Below, piece by piece: positions 22,928 to 32,595 of a stretch of 64,000 nucleotides of DNA (the first letter of the stretch is position 1; every line of letters begins with the position of its first letter). The notes under the pieces were generated by a model. The model was not told the DNA's origin and did not search any database. It saw only the letters and a list, made by a program, of their open reading frames with translations. The DNA is from an uncultured Clostridia bacterium (GTDB lineage Bacteria > Bacillota > Clostridia > Oscillospirales > Ruminococcaceae), in assembly GCA_946498095.1 (NCBI GenBank), contig CAMMMX010000017.1, forward strand, positions 1 through 64,000. The letters run 5' to 3'. The position numbers were made by a program, and so were the translations under genes.

Positions 22928-24898
22928 ATGACAGGTTTACAACAGAAATTGACAGCACTTTTCCTTGGTGTTTGCCTTACCTTGGCGGGATGCGATACGG
23001 GGGAGGAGGCACACCCGCTCAAACAACCCGGCGCGCCTTACCGGAATATGGATGGCGTATATATCATTGATAAGTTATCTCAGCAGAGTGGAACCTTGGT
23101 AGGGATTGCCTGTCGCGGCAGCATGGTTTTGACAGGACGGTCATCTGATGCGAGCGGGACGCTTGCTCTGACAGTTTATGATAGTTCTTCGGACACAGTG
23201 CAAGCGAATGCAACCGTTCCGGTGTCGTCTTGTGATCAGCTGGAAATCGGCTTTACAGCGGCGGGAGATGTATATCTGTACGATATCGGCGCGCAGGAGA
23301 TCCGGTTACTGGACGGAAAATTAAAGGAGTTGGGAAGCATCCGTTTGCCGCAGCTGCGCGGAGCGGGATTGTATATTGATGAGGAAGGTTCCTACGCGTG
23401 GGGGATTGAGAAAACATCTGGACAGCTTATCCGTTTTTCCATGGACGGTAAACGGAGTGAGGCCGAATTACGTCTTTCCTTCCAGGGGTCTCCTGTGCCG
23501 AAACAAACGCGTATCATCGGCTTGATGGGGGATGGAAAAACACTGGTTATGGAATGCGAGAGTGCCAACGCAGCACCTGTTTTAGCCGTCTGCAATATAG
23601 ATTCTGGAGAACTGCGCGTCGGGAGGACAACGGATGGGACGCTGTATCTGTCCAGCGGGATGCTGATCCGGGAAAGAAACGGTGAGATGACCACCGTAGA
23701 TCCGCAAAAGCAGGGCGCGGCGTTGACATTCTCTTTCTCGTCAGCAAGTGAACAGGTACAGGCCTTGTCACAGGGATTGGTTGTTACACTGGACACGGCT
23801 TTCAACGGAGAAAACACAACAGTGGCCGCTCGTATTTATGATGCGCGGCAGGGAATTTGTAAAAGTGAGGTACAGCTGTTCAGCGGGACAAAAGAAGAGC
23901 TGGAGGGGATCGCGATTGGAAACTTATGTCTTTGCGACGATCGCGCCTATTTTACCGTCGATAACGCGTTAGAGGCAACGCAGCAGTTGGTCGTCTGGGA
24001 TTTTGCAAATATGCCGTCGTCCGGGCGCACGGTAGGGGACGCCGTGCTTTCCATCGGCGGGACGGATTATCGGGCACAGAACGACACGTTGGTTACCCAG
24101 CTGCAGGAGAAATATGGGATCCGGATTTATTTGAGGGACGATGCAGTTGTTTCGTTTCATGATTATGTGGTCTGTTCTGATGATGACGAAACGCATATCT
24201 ACGCTGCGCTGTCGCAGATTTCAACATTGCTTGGGAAATTTCCGGAAGGCTTTCTGGACGATCTTTGTACCGCTGCGGTAGAGGGAGTGGATTTTTTCCT
24301 CACAGGTACGATAAAACCAATCTCACAGGAGAGTGGTATTGATGCCGCTGCCTTTGCGTGTCAGCACAATCGGCGGCAAGCTCTGGTGATCGATATTTCC
24401 GAACCGGAGCAAATTCAGGGCCATCTCGCACACGAGCTGATGCATGCGATAGACACGCGGCTATCCTATGCCCGGCAGATGGAAGGGTATCCCGGCTTTT
24501 CTTTGTGGAACGAGTTCCTGCCGGATGGATATCTGTATACCTATTCTTACCGTGACGTAACGGGGGCGGTATATAGCAGCGCCAACCGCGCCGATTACAC
24601 GCCGGATGATCCCAAAAGCAAAGACGACGTGAACCGGATCTATTTTATTGACGGTTATGCCTCCACGTTTCCTACGGAAGACCGTGCGCGGATATTCGAA
24701 AGCCTTGTCATTTCCGACCAGAAGCTGCCGGCCTGTTTCGAGAGCGAACCACTGATGCAAAAGGCCGAGTATCTTTGCGCTGTCCTTCGAGATTATTTCC
24801 CTTCCGTGCGGCGTGCGGAAAGCGTATCCTGGGAAAGATTTTTATCGGGCAGACCTTTGTCGTGGTTTACGGAAGAGCGTATTCATTTTCCCGAGTAA
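22928..24898 (+). CDS. Secreted lipoprotein with HExxH metalloprotease motif
   Basis: A 656-residue lipoprotein from the ATG at 22928, which gives a signal MTGLQQKLTALFLGVCLTLA followed by the lipidated Cys22 (lipobox LAGC). Residues 40 to about 380 look like a beta-propeller made of repeated short beta strands (GDVYLYDIGAQEIRLLDG and similar). The C-terminal part contains HLAHELMHAID, with HELMH at 502-506, the zinc-binding HExxH of a gluzincin-type peptidase, followed by WNEFLPDGY. I cannot name a family. A cell-surface peptidase with a propeller domain is the best reading. Confidence 0.7.
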   Translation: MTGLQQKLTALFLGVCLTLAGCDTGEEAHPLKQPGAPYRNMDGVYIIDKLSQQSGTLVGIACRGSMVLTGRSSDASGTLALTVYDSSSDTVQANATVPVSSCDQLEIGFTAAGDVYLYDIGAQEIRLLDGKLKELGSIRLPQLRGAGLYIDEEGSYAWGIEKTSGQLIRFSMDGKRSEAELRLSFQGSPVPKQTRIIGLMGDGKTLVMECESANAAPVLAVCNIDSGELRVGRTTDGTLYLSSGMLIRERNGEMTTVDPQKQGAALTFSFSSASEQVQALSQGLVVTLDTAFNGENTTVAARIYDARQGICKSEVQLFSGTKEELEGIAIGNLCLCDDRAYFTVDNALEATQQLVVWDFANMPSSGRTVGDAVLSIGGTDYRAQNDTLVTQLQEKYGIRIYLRDDAVVSFHDYVVCSDDDETHIYAALSQISTLLGKFPEGFLDDLCTAAVEGVDFFLTGTIKPISQESGIDAAAFACQHNRRQALVIDISEPEQIQGHLAHELMHAIDTRLSYARQMEGYPGFSLWNEFLPDGYLYTYSYRDVTGAVYSSANRADYTPDDPKSKDDVNRIYFIDGYASTFPTEDRARIFESLVISDQKLPACFESEPLMQKAEYLCAVLRDYFPSVRRAESVSWERFLSGRPLSWFTEERIHFPE

Positions 24899-25180
24899 TC
24901 AATAAGACGGCATAGGGGGGAACTTCTGTTGTCAATGCGCCGATCCCTTTCTGTTGGTGCCTAGACAATGGTAGAATCCTTGCTTCTCCCCTGCAAAATT
25001 TGGCACAGTTGTTCCTGTGAGTGTCAAAGCGAGTTGGTGAAAGCTGAGTCGAAAATCGTGGTCGTGATGTGCCTGATTAATCCTGTTGCAAAAGCTTTAC
25101 CATGCAGGGTACTGTGCTGAGTAGAAGCGCCTATGCGGGATAGTAAGGTCGTTTGACAGTGATAAAGGAGAGAAAGCAAA
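24899..25180. other. Intergenic leader of the glycoside hydrolase gene
   Basis: No gene is visible. The last bases contain AAAGGAGAGAAAGC, the ribosome-binding site of the next gene. No convincing promoter pair or terminator was picked out. Confidence 0.4.
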
Positions 25181-27046
25181 ATGGTTTTGGAACAGATTTC
25201 GGATAGTGTCCCAGTCCCATACCTGGGCGGAGAAGAGGATTATTTTGTCGGAAACGGAGTGGTTGGAGCGGTGTCGGATATATCGGGCCGTCTGAATATG
25301 CTGATCGGATGTGACTATACCTGCCCGAGCTTTCTCCAGGAGGAGCGCCTGTTATTGACGGTGGATGGTTACAGTGTTCCTATCAACTTCCATATGCATC
25401 GATTGAGACATAGTGGCGTTTTTGCAGGACAGTACGAATATGGCGGGATTTGTGTAAAGATATATGACTTTACGATTGAAAAAGAGCCCGTTTTTCACCG
25501 CTTGGCCGTGATACAGAACGTTTCTGACAGGGCGCACCGCGTCCAACTGCAGGCAGTTATCCGGCCGGGACATGATGAGACCAATATAAAGAGTGGAATG
25601 GCGGTTTTACGCAGGAGTAAAGGATGCTGGTGCTTTGGCAACGCAGAGACGAAGAATTGGGCAGACCGCTATTGTGAGATTTTTTTTAGCGGCGGCTGCG
25701 ATGCTGTTGCAGGCTTTCAACAGTTGACGGTGTACACCTTGGAACATACGCTCACATCTGGAGCAGGTTTTGTCACCACACTCTGCCACTATCATTACTA
25801 TGCTGGAGATCGGGACAGTGAAATGATACAGGGACTCTCTAGCTTGAACGCTGTATCGCAGCTGAAAGGACTTCATCGCAGTGTGGAGCAATGGAACAAG
25901 TGGCTGGATACGGACGGCTTTTATCCCTTATTCGACGCCTATCCCGAGGAGATGGATATTGTGGAAGGCTGCCTGGTCGCGGTCAGGACGCAGCAGAACC
26001 GGGACGGCGGCTTTATAGCAGGGATACATAAGTACGCGAACTCCTACATCCGAGATTCTCACGGCTGCTTCCGGCTGCTCATGGCAACAGGACATTGGGA
26101 AGAGTGCCGCCGCCTCATCCAAAATATCCATTCCCGCTGGGAGATTGCAGGCTATATTCCGAATTGGTGGTCCATGGGGTCGGACACTTTTATTGGAGAT
26201 TCCTTTGTCAATAACGCTTCGGAGATCACAGCGTACTATCTCTTTATGTTGCGTGATTACTGGCAGCAGACGGGGGATGCTTCCTTGGTAGAAGACTGTC
26301 TGCCGTCCGCGATCTGGGCAGCGGATGCGCAGCTTACGTGGATGTTGGGGCATGGATACCTGATGAACTTTAATGGTGATGAAACAGAACAATACGTCAG
26401 CCGCTCTGATGGGGAAGAGTATGGAGGATTCCCCGCAGTGGAGGGGTGGGACGGCCGGAATGATTCCTTCCCTTCCACCGTTGCCGCACTTGCGTCGCTT
26501 TCTTTTCTGTCCGATTTCTTTCAGGAGACAGGGCGCCAAGATCCTTATCAGCCGTATCTGGACACTATCCGTACAGCGGTTGATTCGGCGTTTCTGGAAC
26601 CGGACACTGGGTGCCATGCATGGGCGCGTGATGCTGTAACGCATAAGCGCCTTCAGAATGTGATGACCAATTTCCGTCTGCTGCCGGTCTGGCTCGGTGC
26701 ACGCCTTGCAAACGGCGGAGAGAGGCAGGATGCGCTGTCCACATTGCATTACCGTGATCCCGATACGGGGTTTCTCCCCAATGCGTACCCGGATAACCGG
26801 GGCTTCTGCGGCCACTCTCTGGCTCTGCTTTTATACGATCTGGTCAAATTGGAGCAAGCTGTACCGGCGCGGGACGTATATCGTACGATTCGAAATTCGC
26901 CGTTATTGAGCTGCTGGGGGACAGTGTCGGAATTTTACGGTCCAGGGGGGGTAGCCAACGGCCATGGTTATCGCGGGTTCGAGAGCGGGATTCTGGGCGA
27001 GGCTGTCTTAGCCTTCCTTCAATCGGGATTTGCTTCGCAGGAGTAG
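25181..27046 (+). CDS. Predicted glycoside hydrolase, (alpha/alpha)6-barrel type
   Basis: A 621-residue cytoplasmic protein (no signal peptide). An N-terminal beta-sandwich (to about residue 220, GNGVVGAVSDISGRLNMLIG) is followed by a helical barrel with GGFIAGIHKYANSYIRDSHG, IPNWWSMGSDTFIGDSFVNN and LMNFNGDETEQYV. This two-domain layout is that of GH15/GH65/GH94-type enzymes and related uncharacterised glycosidases. Acid residues suitable as catalysts are in NGDETEQY and RDSHG, but which are used is unknown. The ATG is preceded by AAAGGAGAG. Substrate is not predicted. Confidence 0.68.
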   Translation: MVLEQISDSVPVPYLGGEEDYFVGNGVVGAVSDISGRLNMLIGCDYTCPSFLQEERLLLTVDGYSVPINFHMHRLRHSGVFAGQYEYGGICVKIYDFTIEKEPVFHRLAVIQNVSDRAHRVQLQAVIRPGHDETNIKSGMAVLRRSKGCWCFGNAETKNWADRYCEIFFSGGCDAVAGFQQLTVYTLEHTLTSGAGFVTTLCHYHYYAGDRDSEMIQGLSSLNAVSQLKGLHRSVEQWNKWLDTDGFYPLFDAYPEEMDIVEGCLVAVRTQQNRDGGFIAGIHKYANSYIRDSHGCFRLLMATGHWEECRRLIQNIHSRWEIAGYIPNWWSMGSDTFIGDSFVNNASEITAYYLFMLRDYWQQTGDASLVEDCLPSAIWAADAQLTWMLGHGYLMNFNGDETEQYVSRSDGEEYGGFPAVEGWDGRNDSFPSTVAALASLSFLSDFFQETGRQDPYQPYLDTIRTAVDSAFLEPDTGCHAWARDAVTHKRLQNVMTNFRLLPVWLGARLANGGERQDALSTLHYRDPDTGFLPNAYPDNRGFCGHSLALLLYDLVKLEQAVPARDVYRTIRNSPLLSCWGTVSEFYGPGGVANGHGYRGFESGILGEAVLAFLQSGFASQE

Positions 27047-27079
27047 TCGGTTGACAGCGTGTTGTTAACAGCGTACTAC

Positions 27080-27108
27080 TTGCAATATGAGGGGAAAAGT
27101 ACTATAAT
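27080..27108 (+). promoter_or_regulatory. Promoter of glyA
   Basis: TTGCAA and TATAAT are separated by 17 bases and lie 45 bases upstream of the glyA start. The -10 box is a perfect consensus. Just upstream the near-repeat GTTGACAGCGT / GTTAACAGCGT is present. Confidence 0.65.
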
Positions 27109-27153
27109 ATTGGATATATTTATTGCGAAATTGGAATCGAAAGGGAGAAGAAA

Positions 27154-28413
27154 ATGGGATATATGGGTGATATGATGGATACCATTGGCTTCGTCAAGGG
27201 ACAGGACGCTGAGGTCGGCGCAGCGATGGAGCAGGAACTGCTGCGCCAGAGACGGAATCTTGAGCTGATAGCCAGTGAAAATATTGTCTCGCCGGCTGTC
27301 ATGGCTGCGATGGGGTCGGTCCTGACCAATAAGTACGCGGAAGGCTATCCGGGTAAGCGTTATTATGGCGGCTGTGAATGCGTGGACGTAGTGGAAAATA
27401 TCGCGATCGAGCGTGCCAAAAAATTGTTTGGCGCGGATCATGCCAATGTGCAGCCGCATTCCGGCGCACAGGCCAATATGGCGGTTTATTTCGCGCTTGT
27501 CAAGCCGGGGGACACGATCCTTGGGATGAATCTGGCGCACGGCGGGCATTTGACGCATGGTTCGCCAGTTAACATGTCGGGATCCTATTTTAACTTCGTT
27601 CCGTATGGCGTCGACGACGATACCCATCGTATCGACTATGACAAGCTGTATGCCCTGGCGATGGAACATAAGCCCAAGCTGATTGTCGCGGGTGCGAGCG
27701 CATACCCGAGAGAGATCGATTTCGCGCGGTTTGCCGAAATTGCAAAGGCGTGCGGCGCTTACCTGATGGTCGACATGGCACATATTGCCGGGTTGGTTGC
27801 GGCAGGACTGCATCCGTCCCCGGTGCCTTACGCTGATGTGGTCACTACGACGACGCACAAGACGCTGCGCGGCCCGCGCGGCGGAATGATCCTGTGTAAA
27901 GCGGAGCTTGCAAAGGCAATCGATAAGGCGATTTTCCCGGGTACACAGGGAGGCCCGCTGATGCATATCATTGCCGCGAAGGCCATCTGTTTTGGGGAGG
28001 CATTGCAGCCGCAGTTCAAGGCCTACCAGCAGCAGGTCGTCAAAAATGCGAAGGCATTGGCTCATGCGATGGTACAAAAGGGTTTTGATCTCGTTTCCGG
28101 CGGAACGGACAACCATCTGATGCTGGTTGATTTAAGAAAATTTGGCGTCACCGGCAAGGAACTGGAGAAACGCCTGGACGAAGTGTATATCACTGCCAAT
28201 AAAAATGCGATTCCAAACGATCCGCAAAGCCCCTTTATTACTAGCGGTATCCGATTGGGGACCCCGGCGGTTACCAGCCGCGGCCTTGTCGAAGCGGATA
28301 TGGAACGCATCGCTGACTTTATCTTCCGCTGTGCGTCAGATTTTGAAGCATCTGTGGAGGATATCCGTGCGCAGGTGAGCGAAATCTGCGCAAAATATCC
28401 GTTGTACAGCTAA
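27154..28413 (+). CDS. glyA: Serine hydroxymethyltransferase
   Basis: A 419-residue PLP enzyme that interconverts serine and glycine while charging tetrahydrofolate with a one-carbon unit. The N-terminus ([20 protein letters not shown]), the substrate loop ([15 protein letters not shown]) and the PLP-lysine box [14 protein letters not shown] with Lys236 are all intact. AAAGGGAGAAG precedes the ATG. A consensus promoter lies directly upstream and folD lies in the same region, so one-carbon metabolism genes are near one another here. Confidence 0.97.
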   Translation: MGYMGDMMDTIGFVKGQDAEVGAAMEQELLRQRRNLELIASENIVSPAVMAAMGSVLTNKYAEGYPGKRYYGGCECVDVVENIAIERAKKLFGADHANVQPHSGAQANMAVYFALVKPGDTILGMNLAHGGHLTHGSPVNMSGSYFNFVPYGVDDDTHRIDYDKLYALAMEHKPKLIVAGASAYPREIDFARFAEIAKACGAYLMVDMAHIAGLVAAGLHPSPVPYADVVTTTTHKTLRGPRGGMILCKAELAKAIDKAIFPGTQGGPLMHIIAAKAICFGEALQPQFKAYQQQVVKNAKALAHAMVQKGFDLVSGGTDNHLMLVDLRKFGVTGKELEKRLDEVYITANKNAIPNDPQSPFITSGIRLGTPAVTSRGLVEADMERIADFIFRCASDFEASVEDIRAQVSEICAKYPLYS

Positions 28414-28516
28414 ACGGAACGAATCAGCCGGCGCTCCCCGTTTGCGTCCTACCGCAACAAGAACAGGCGTGAGGACGAACGGAGTCGCCGGCTGCGTTGC
28501 AAACGGGGGTGGGAAA

Positions 28517-29806
28517 TTGCCGCTTGCGGATCAAATCAGACCGGATACATTGGACGATGTTGTCGGTCAGGAACATTTGCTGGGAAAAGGGAAGCCGCTC
28601 CGCCGAATTATCGAGAGCGGGCACATCCCCAATATGATCTTTTATGGGCCGTCCGGCATCGGGAAAACGACGGTCGCGCGTATTATCGCCAGTTCCACCA
28701 ATATGAAGCTGTATAAGCTGAACGGGACGTCCGCCTCCACGGCGGACATCAAGGCAATTATCGGGGAGCTCGGTACCTTCGCTAGCTATAACGGCGTTTT
28801 ACTGTATCTGGATGAGATCCAGTATTTCAATAAAAAGCAGCAGCAGTCTTTGCTGGAATTTATCGAGGACGGAAGTATTACGCTGATTGCCTCAACGACG
28901 GAGAATCCGTACTTTTATGTATACAGCGCAATCCTCAGCCGTGCGACGGTCTTTGAATTCAAGCCTGTTTCCCCGCAGGAAACTGTCGCGGCGGTGCGTC
29001 GTGCTTTTGATGCCTGCGATTCCAAGCTCGGTATCCCATTGCAGATAGAGGACGGCGTTTGTGAAGCCATCGCTTTCGGTTGTGGCGGGGATGTGCGCAA
29101 GGCCATCAACGCTGTGGAACTGTGCGCGTTGTCCGCTCAGCCGCAGGAAGGGTGCTCCTTTGTCAGTCTGGAGCTTGCGCGGGATCTATCACAGCGCAGC
29201 AGTATGCGCTACGATAGGGACGGGGACGAGCATTACGACATTCTGTCCGCATTCCAGAAATCCATCCGGGGCTCCGACGAAAATGCCGCTTTGCATTATC
29301 TGGCCCGATTGTTGGAAGCAGGGGATCTGCCCAGCGCCTGCCGCCGTCTGTTGGTGACTGCCGCGGAAGATGTAGGTTTGGCTTACCCGCAGGCAATCGC
29401 TATCGTCAAAGCTTGCGTCGACAGCGCGCTGCAGGTAGGGTTACCGGAGGCTTGTCTCCCACTTGCGCAAGGCGTCATCTTATTGTGTACCGCACCGAAG
29501 TCCAATAGCGCCAGTACGGCGATCTGGGACGCTCTTGCGGATGTCCGCAGCGGGCATACGGGGGAAATCCCTGCCCATCTGAAAGACAGCCATTATGGGG
29601 GAGCTAAAAAGATGGGGCGGGGGCTGACCTATCAGTATCCGCACCAGTTTGCGCATCATTATGTAGAGCAGCAATATCTGCCGGATGCACTCAAGGACAA
29701 GGTTTATTATACTTTCGGTGACAATAAGGTAGAACAAGCTGCGATGGAGTACCGTAGAATGCTCCGCCGTAGCATAGGAAAAGAGGAGCCGCAGGAAGAA
29801 AAATAG
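28517..29806 (+). CDS. rarA: Replication-associated recombination protein RarA (MgsA)
   Basis: A 429-residue AAA+ ATPase acting at stalled replication forks. It contains the Walker A GPSGIGKTTVAR, Walker B LLYLDEIQ, sensor 1 ASTTENP and the C-terminal MgsA tetramerisation domain ending near PHQFAHHYVEQQYLP. No ATG fits the family start. The TTG at 28517 gives PLADQIRPDTLDDVVGQ, the usual N-terminus, behind a GGGGGTGGG run. A longer version from 28442 is possible. It follows glyA by about 100 bases. Confidence 0.92.
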   Translation: MPLADQIRPDTLDDVVGQEHLLGKGKPLRRIIESGHIPNMIFYGPSGIGKTTVARIIASSTNMKLYKLNGTSASTADIKAIIGELGTFASYNGVLLYLDEIQYFNKKQQQSLLEFIEDGSITLIASTTENPYFYVYSAILSRATVFEFKPVSPQETVAAVRRAFDACDSKLGIPLQIEDGVCEAIAFGCGGDVRKAINAVELCALSAQPQEGCSFVSLELARDLSQRSSMRYDRDGDEHYDILSAFQKSIRGSDENAALHYLARLLEAGDLPSACRRLLVTAAEDVGLAYPQAIAIVKACVDSALQVGLPEACLPLAQGVILLCTAPKSNSASTAIWDALADVRSGHTGEIPAHLKDSHYGGAKKMGRGLTYQYPHQFAHHYVEQQYLPDALKDKVYYTFGDNKVEQAAMEYRRMLRRSIGKEEPQEEK

Positions 29807-29905
29807 TGCTTGTAGCATATTTTGTCAGCATAATGTGAAAGATAACACTGTGAAGCTGTCACTCCAGGATGGAAGACAGCTGTTTGAGATTAAGGAGAGA
29901 AGGCA

Positions 29906-31171
29906 ATGAGTAATTCGTTGAACCGAATGAAGCTGTCGGAGGGGGTCCATTTCAGCACCATCGCGGACAGCCGTTTTAAAACTAACCGGATATCGGTGCA
30001 CTTTTTGCTTCCGCTTACGCGTGAGACCGTTACCACGAATGCGTTGCTGCCCTTTCTGTTGACCAAAGGGTATCAAGGGTGTCCCGATTTTACACAGTTA
30101 AGCCGTAAGCTGTCGCAACTTTATAGTGCGTCATTGACCGGCAATGTGAAAAAAATGGGGGATAGCCAGGTCATCACCCTGACGGCGTCCAGTATCGACA
30201 ACCGTTACGCCCTTGAGGGGGAGGATGTTACGACAGAAATTTGTGAGATTTTGCTGCGGAGCATATTTGAGCCAGTAACGGAGAACGGTGTGTTCCGTGC
30301 TTCCGAGGTTGACCTAGAACGGCAAAGTCTTATCGATGCGATTGAAAGCGAGCTCAATGAGAAGCGCCGGTACGCCATCAGCCGTGCGCAAGCTGTGATG
30401 TGCGACAAGGAGCCGTATGGCATTCCTAAAAACGGCTATGTCAGTGATGCAAAAGAAATCACGCCACAGAGCGCTTTTGATGCGTATCGGAATATGCTGC
30501 GGACAGCTCAGGTGGAAATTATTTGTACCGGCGGGGGAGATTTCTCTGAAGCCAGAGAGGCGTTTGCCAAGGCTTTTTCCTCCATGGATCGTGCTGCGGT
30601 AGCTATTGCCCGTCCGGACGTCAACGTTCAGGTGGAGGCGCTCAAGGATGTTGAGGAGCAGATGGCGGTGACACAGTCGAAGCTTGTGTTGGGGTTTCGG
30701 GTTACCGATCCGGATCTTGCCGCGGTGCGGATGATGGTTTCAGTACTGGGAGGATCGCCGTCCTCATTGCTGTTTATGAACGTGCGGGAAAAACTTAGTC
30801 TGTGTTATTACTGTGCGGCAAGCTATGACCGGCACAAAGGGATTCTTCTAATTGACAGCGGTGTGGAGAAAGACAATATTTCCCTGGCACGGACCGAAAT
30901 CCTAAAACAGCTGGAAACGATCCATGAGGATGCTTTTACTGATGAGGAAATGGAGAGCGCGCGACTGAGCTTGATGGACGCGTTCCGTACAGTTTCGGAC
31001 GATGCCGCCTCTTTGGAAGCCTTTTACCTTGGACAGATTTACTCCGGGCGGACCTATACGCCGGAGGAGGAGGCCGGGCTGCTGACCCAGGTCAGCCGGA
31101 AGGAAATCGTGCGAGCAGCGCAATCGGCGGCGCTGGATACGGTTTACCTGCTGACTAGTAAGCAGGCTTGA
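29906..31171 (+). CDS. yfmF: M16-like protein YfmF (EF-P modification-associated)
   Basis: A 421-residue insulinase/M16-fold protein. The zinc motif HxxEH is not present at the expected N-terminal place (LLPFLLTKGYQGCPDFTQLS), so this is the non-catalytic partner, as in the YfmF/YfmH pair described for 5-aminopentanol modification of EF-P. The second-half Arg-containing signature (FMNVREKLSLCYYCAAS) is present. AAGGAGAGAAGGCA lies before the ATG. The catalytic partner follows 54 bases later. The EF-P link is by family name. Confidence 0.85.
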   Translation: MSNSLNRMKLSEGVHFSTIADSRFKTNRISVHFLLPLTRETVTTNALLPFLLTKGYQGCPDFTQLSRKLSQLYSASLTGNVKKMGDSQVITLTASSIDNRYALEGEDVTTEICEILLRSIFEPVTENGVFRASEVDLERQSLIDAIESELNEKRRYAISRAQAVMCDKEPYGIPKNGYVSDAKEITPQSAFDAYRNMLRTAQVEIICTGGGDFSEAREAFAKAFSSMDRAAVAIARPDVNVQVEALKDVEEQMAVTQSKLVLGFRVTDPDLAAVRMMVSVLGGSPSSLLFMNVREKLSLCYYCAASYDRHKGILLIDSGVEKDNISLARTEILKQLETIHEDAFTDEEMESARLSLMDAFRTVSDDAASLEAFYLGQIYSGRTYTPEEEAGLLTQVSRKEIVRAAQSAALDTVYLLTSKQA

Positions 31172-31225
31172 TATGTCAATACCGCGCGGGGAAACGTCTC
31201 CCGCGCAGAACGGAAGGGTTTTGCT

Positions 31226-32506
31226 ATGAAACGACAACTGATTGAAAACCGGCGCATCCAGGAACAGTATATCCGCGTGGAACATCCGTCCGGACTGACG
31301 ATCCTGTTATGCCCGATGCCCGGTTATTCCAGCGCTTATGCGCTGTTTGGAACCAAATACGGCTCCATCGATACGACCTTTAAAACTGGGACGGATGACG
31401 ATTTCGTCACTGTCCCGGAAGGAATCGCTCATTTCCTGGAGCATAAGCTGTTTGAAGACGAGAATGGAGAGGACGCCTTTAAGCTGTATGCGCAGACAGG
31501 GGCGAGCGCCAATGCTTTTACCTCTTTCGATCGAACCTGTTACCTGTTTTCCTGTACCGACCATTTCGAGCGGTCGCTGGAAATCCTTCTGGACTTTGTC
31601 CAATCGCCATATTTCTCGGACAAGTCGGTGGCGAAGGAGCAGGGGATTATCGGACAGGAAATCAAGATGTATCAGGATAATCCCGGCTGGCGGGTTATGT
31701 TCAATATGCTGGGATGCATGTACGAGAAAAATCCTGTCAAAATCGATATCGCTGGGACAGTGGAATCGATTGCACGGATTGATAAGGATCTGCTGTACCG
31801 CTGTTACCGAACTTTTTATAATCTGCACAATATGGTGCTGGCTGTGACGGGCAATTTTGACGTTGACACCGTCCTGCGGGTGGCGGACAAGGTGCTGAAA
31901 AAAGCGGAGCCTATCCAAATTGAGACGAAAATCCCGGAGGAACCGGATAGCGTCTTCCGTAAGGAATTCGTACAACAGCTGTCAGTGGGTGTCCCCATGT
32001 TCCATATTGGCTTTAAAGAGAAGGCTTGTGAAGGGATGGATATGGTGCGTGCATCGGTGGAGACCGACATCCTTTTGGAGATTTTGGCGGGGGAAACGTC
32101 GCCGCTCTACCGCCGCATGTATGATAGCGGGTTGATTAACACGACCTTTGAAACGGAAAGTTTCACCGGGCGTGGATTCTTCGGCAGCATCTTCGGTGGT
32201 GAATCACGTAATCCGCGCGGTGTGCTGGCGCAGTTGCTGGAAGAGATACAGCGTTTGAAGCAGGAGGGCATTGCGAGGGAGGACTTCGACCGTAGCCGTA
32301 AGGCGATATACGGTCGGCGGCTCCGCGCTTTCAACGATATCGAGGAGGTTGCCAGTATGCTGGTGTACGCCCAGTTTGCCGGTGTCGATCTGTATGCTGC
32401 TATTGACTATGCCGCGCAGGTCAGCTATGAGGCAATCCAGCAGCGTTTCCTCAAACAGTTCGATCCGCAGCATGCGGTACTGTCTATCATTGAACCGGCC
32501 GAGTAA
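31226..32506 (+). CDS. yfmH: M16 metallopeptidase-like protein YfmH (EF-P modification-associated)
   Basis: A 426-residue M16-family protein with an intact zinc motif, HFLEHKLFE, with His69, Glu72 and His73. The downstream Glu ligand region (EQGIIGQEIKMY) is also present. The inactive partner YfmF is immediately upstream. These two-gene pairs are widespread in Firmicutes and act as a heterodimeric peptidase or modification factor. The exact substrate is unknown. Confidence 0.9.
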   Translation: MKRQLIENRRIQEQYIRVEHPSGLTILLCPMPGYSSAYALFGTKYGSIDTTFKTGTDDDFVTVPEGIAHFLEHKLFEDENGEDAFKLYAQTGASANAFTSFDRTCYLFSCTDHFERSLEILLDFVQSPYFSDKSVAKEQGIIGQEIKMYQDNPGWRVMFNMLGCMYEKNPVKIDIAGTVESIARIDKDLLYRCYRTFYNLHNMVLAVTGNFDVDTVLRVADKVLKKAEPIQIETKIPEEPDSVFRKEFVQQLSVGVPMFHIGFKEKACEGMDMVRASVETDILLEILAGETSPLYRRMYDSGLINTTFETESFTGRGFFGSIFGGESRNPRGVLAQLLEEIQRLKQEGIAREDFDRSRKAIYGRRLRAFNDIEEVASMLVYAQFAGVDLYAAIDYAAQVSYEAIQQRFLKQFDPQHAVLSIIEPAE

Positions 32507-32595
32507 AATCTTTAAGATGTCTGTGAGGCGGATACCGTCCGCCTTTACATATATGAGTCGCTAGTTGCATTTGAAAACAGGAAGGGGTATCTGAT

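Noticed and set aside
25928..26815. 295-codon open frame on the minus strand
   Set aside because: It is antisense to the predicted glycoside hydrolase and has no recognisable domain.
27057..27072. TTGTTAACA upstream of glyA as a Rex operator
   Set aside because: It is only half of the expected long palindrome, and glyA is not a usual Rex target.
27076..28116. 346-codon open frame on the minus strand
   Set aside because: It lies entirely antisense to glyA, an intact and highly conserved gene, and its translation has no family resemblance.
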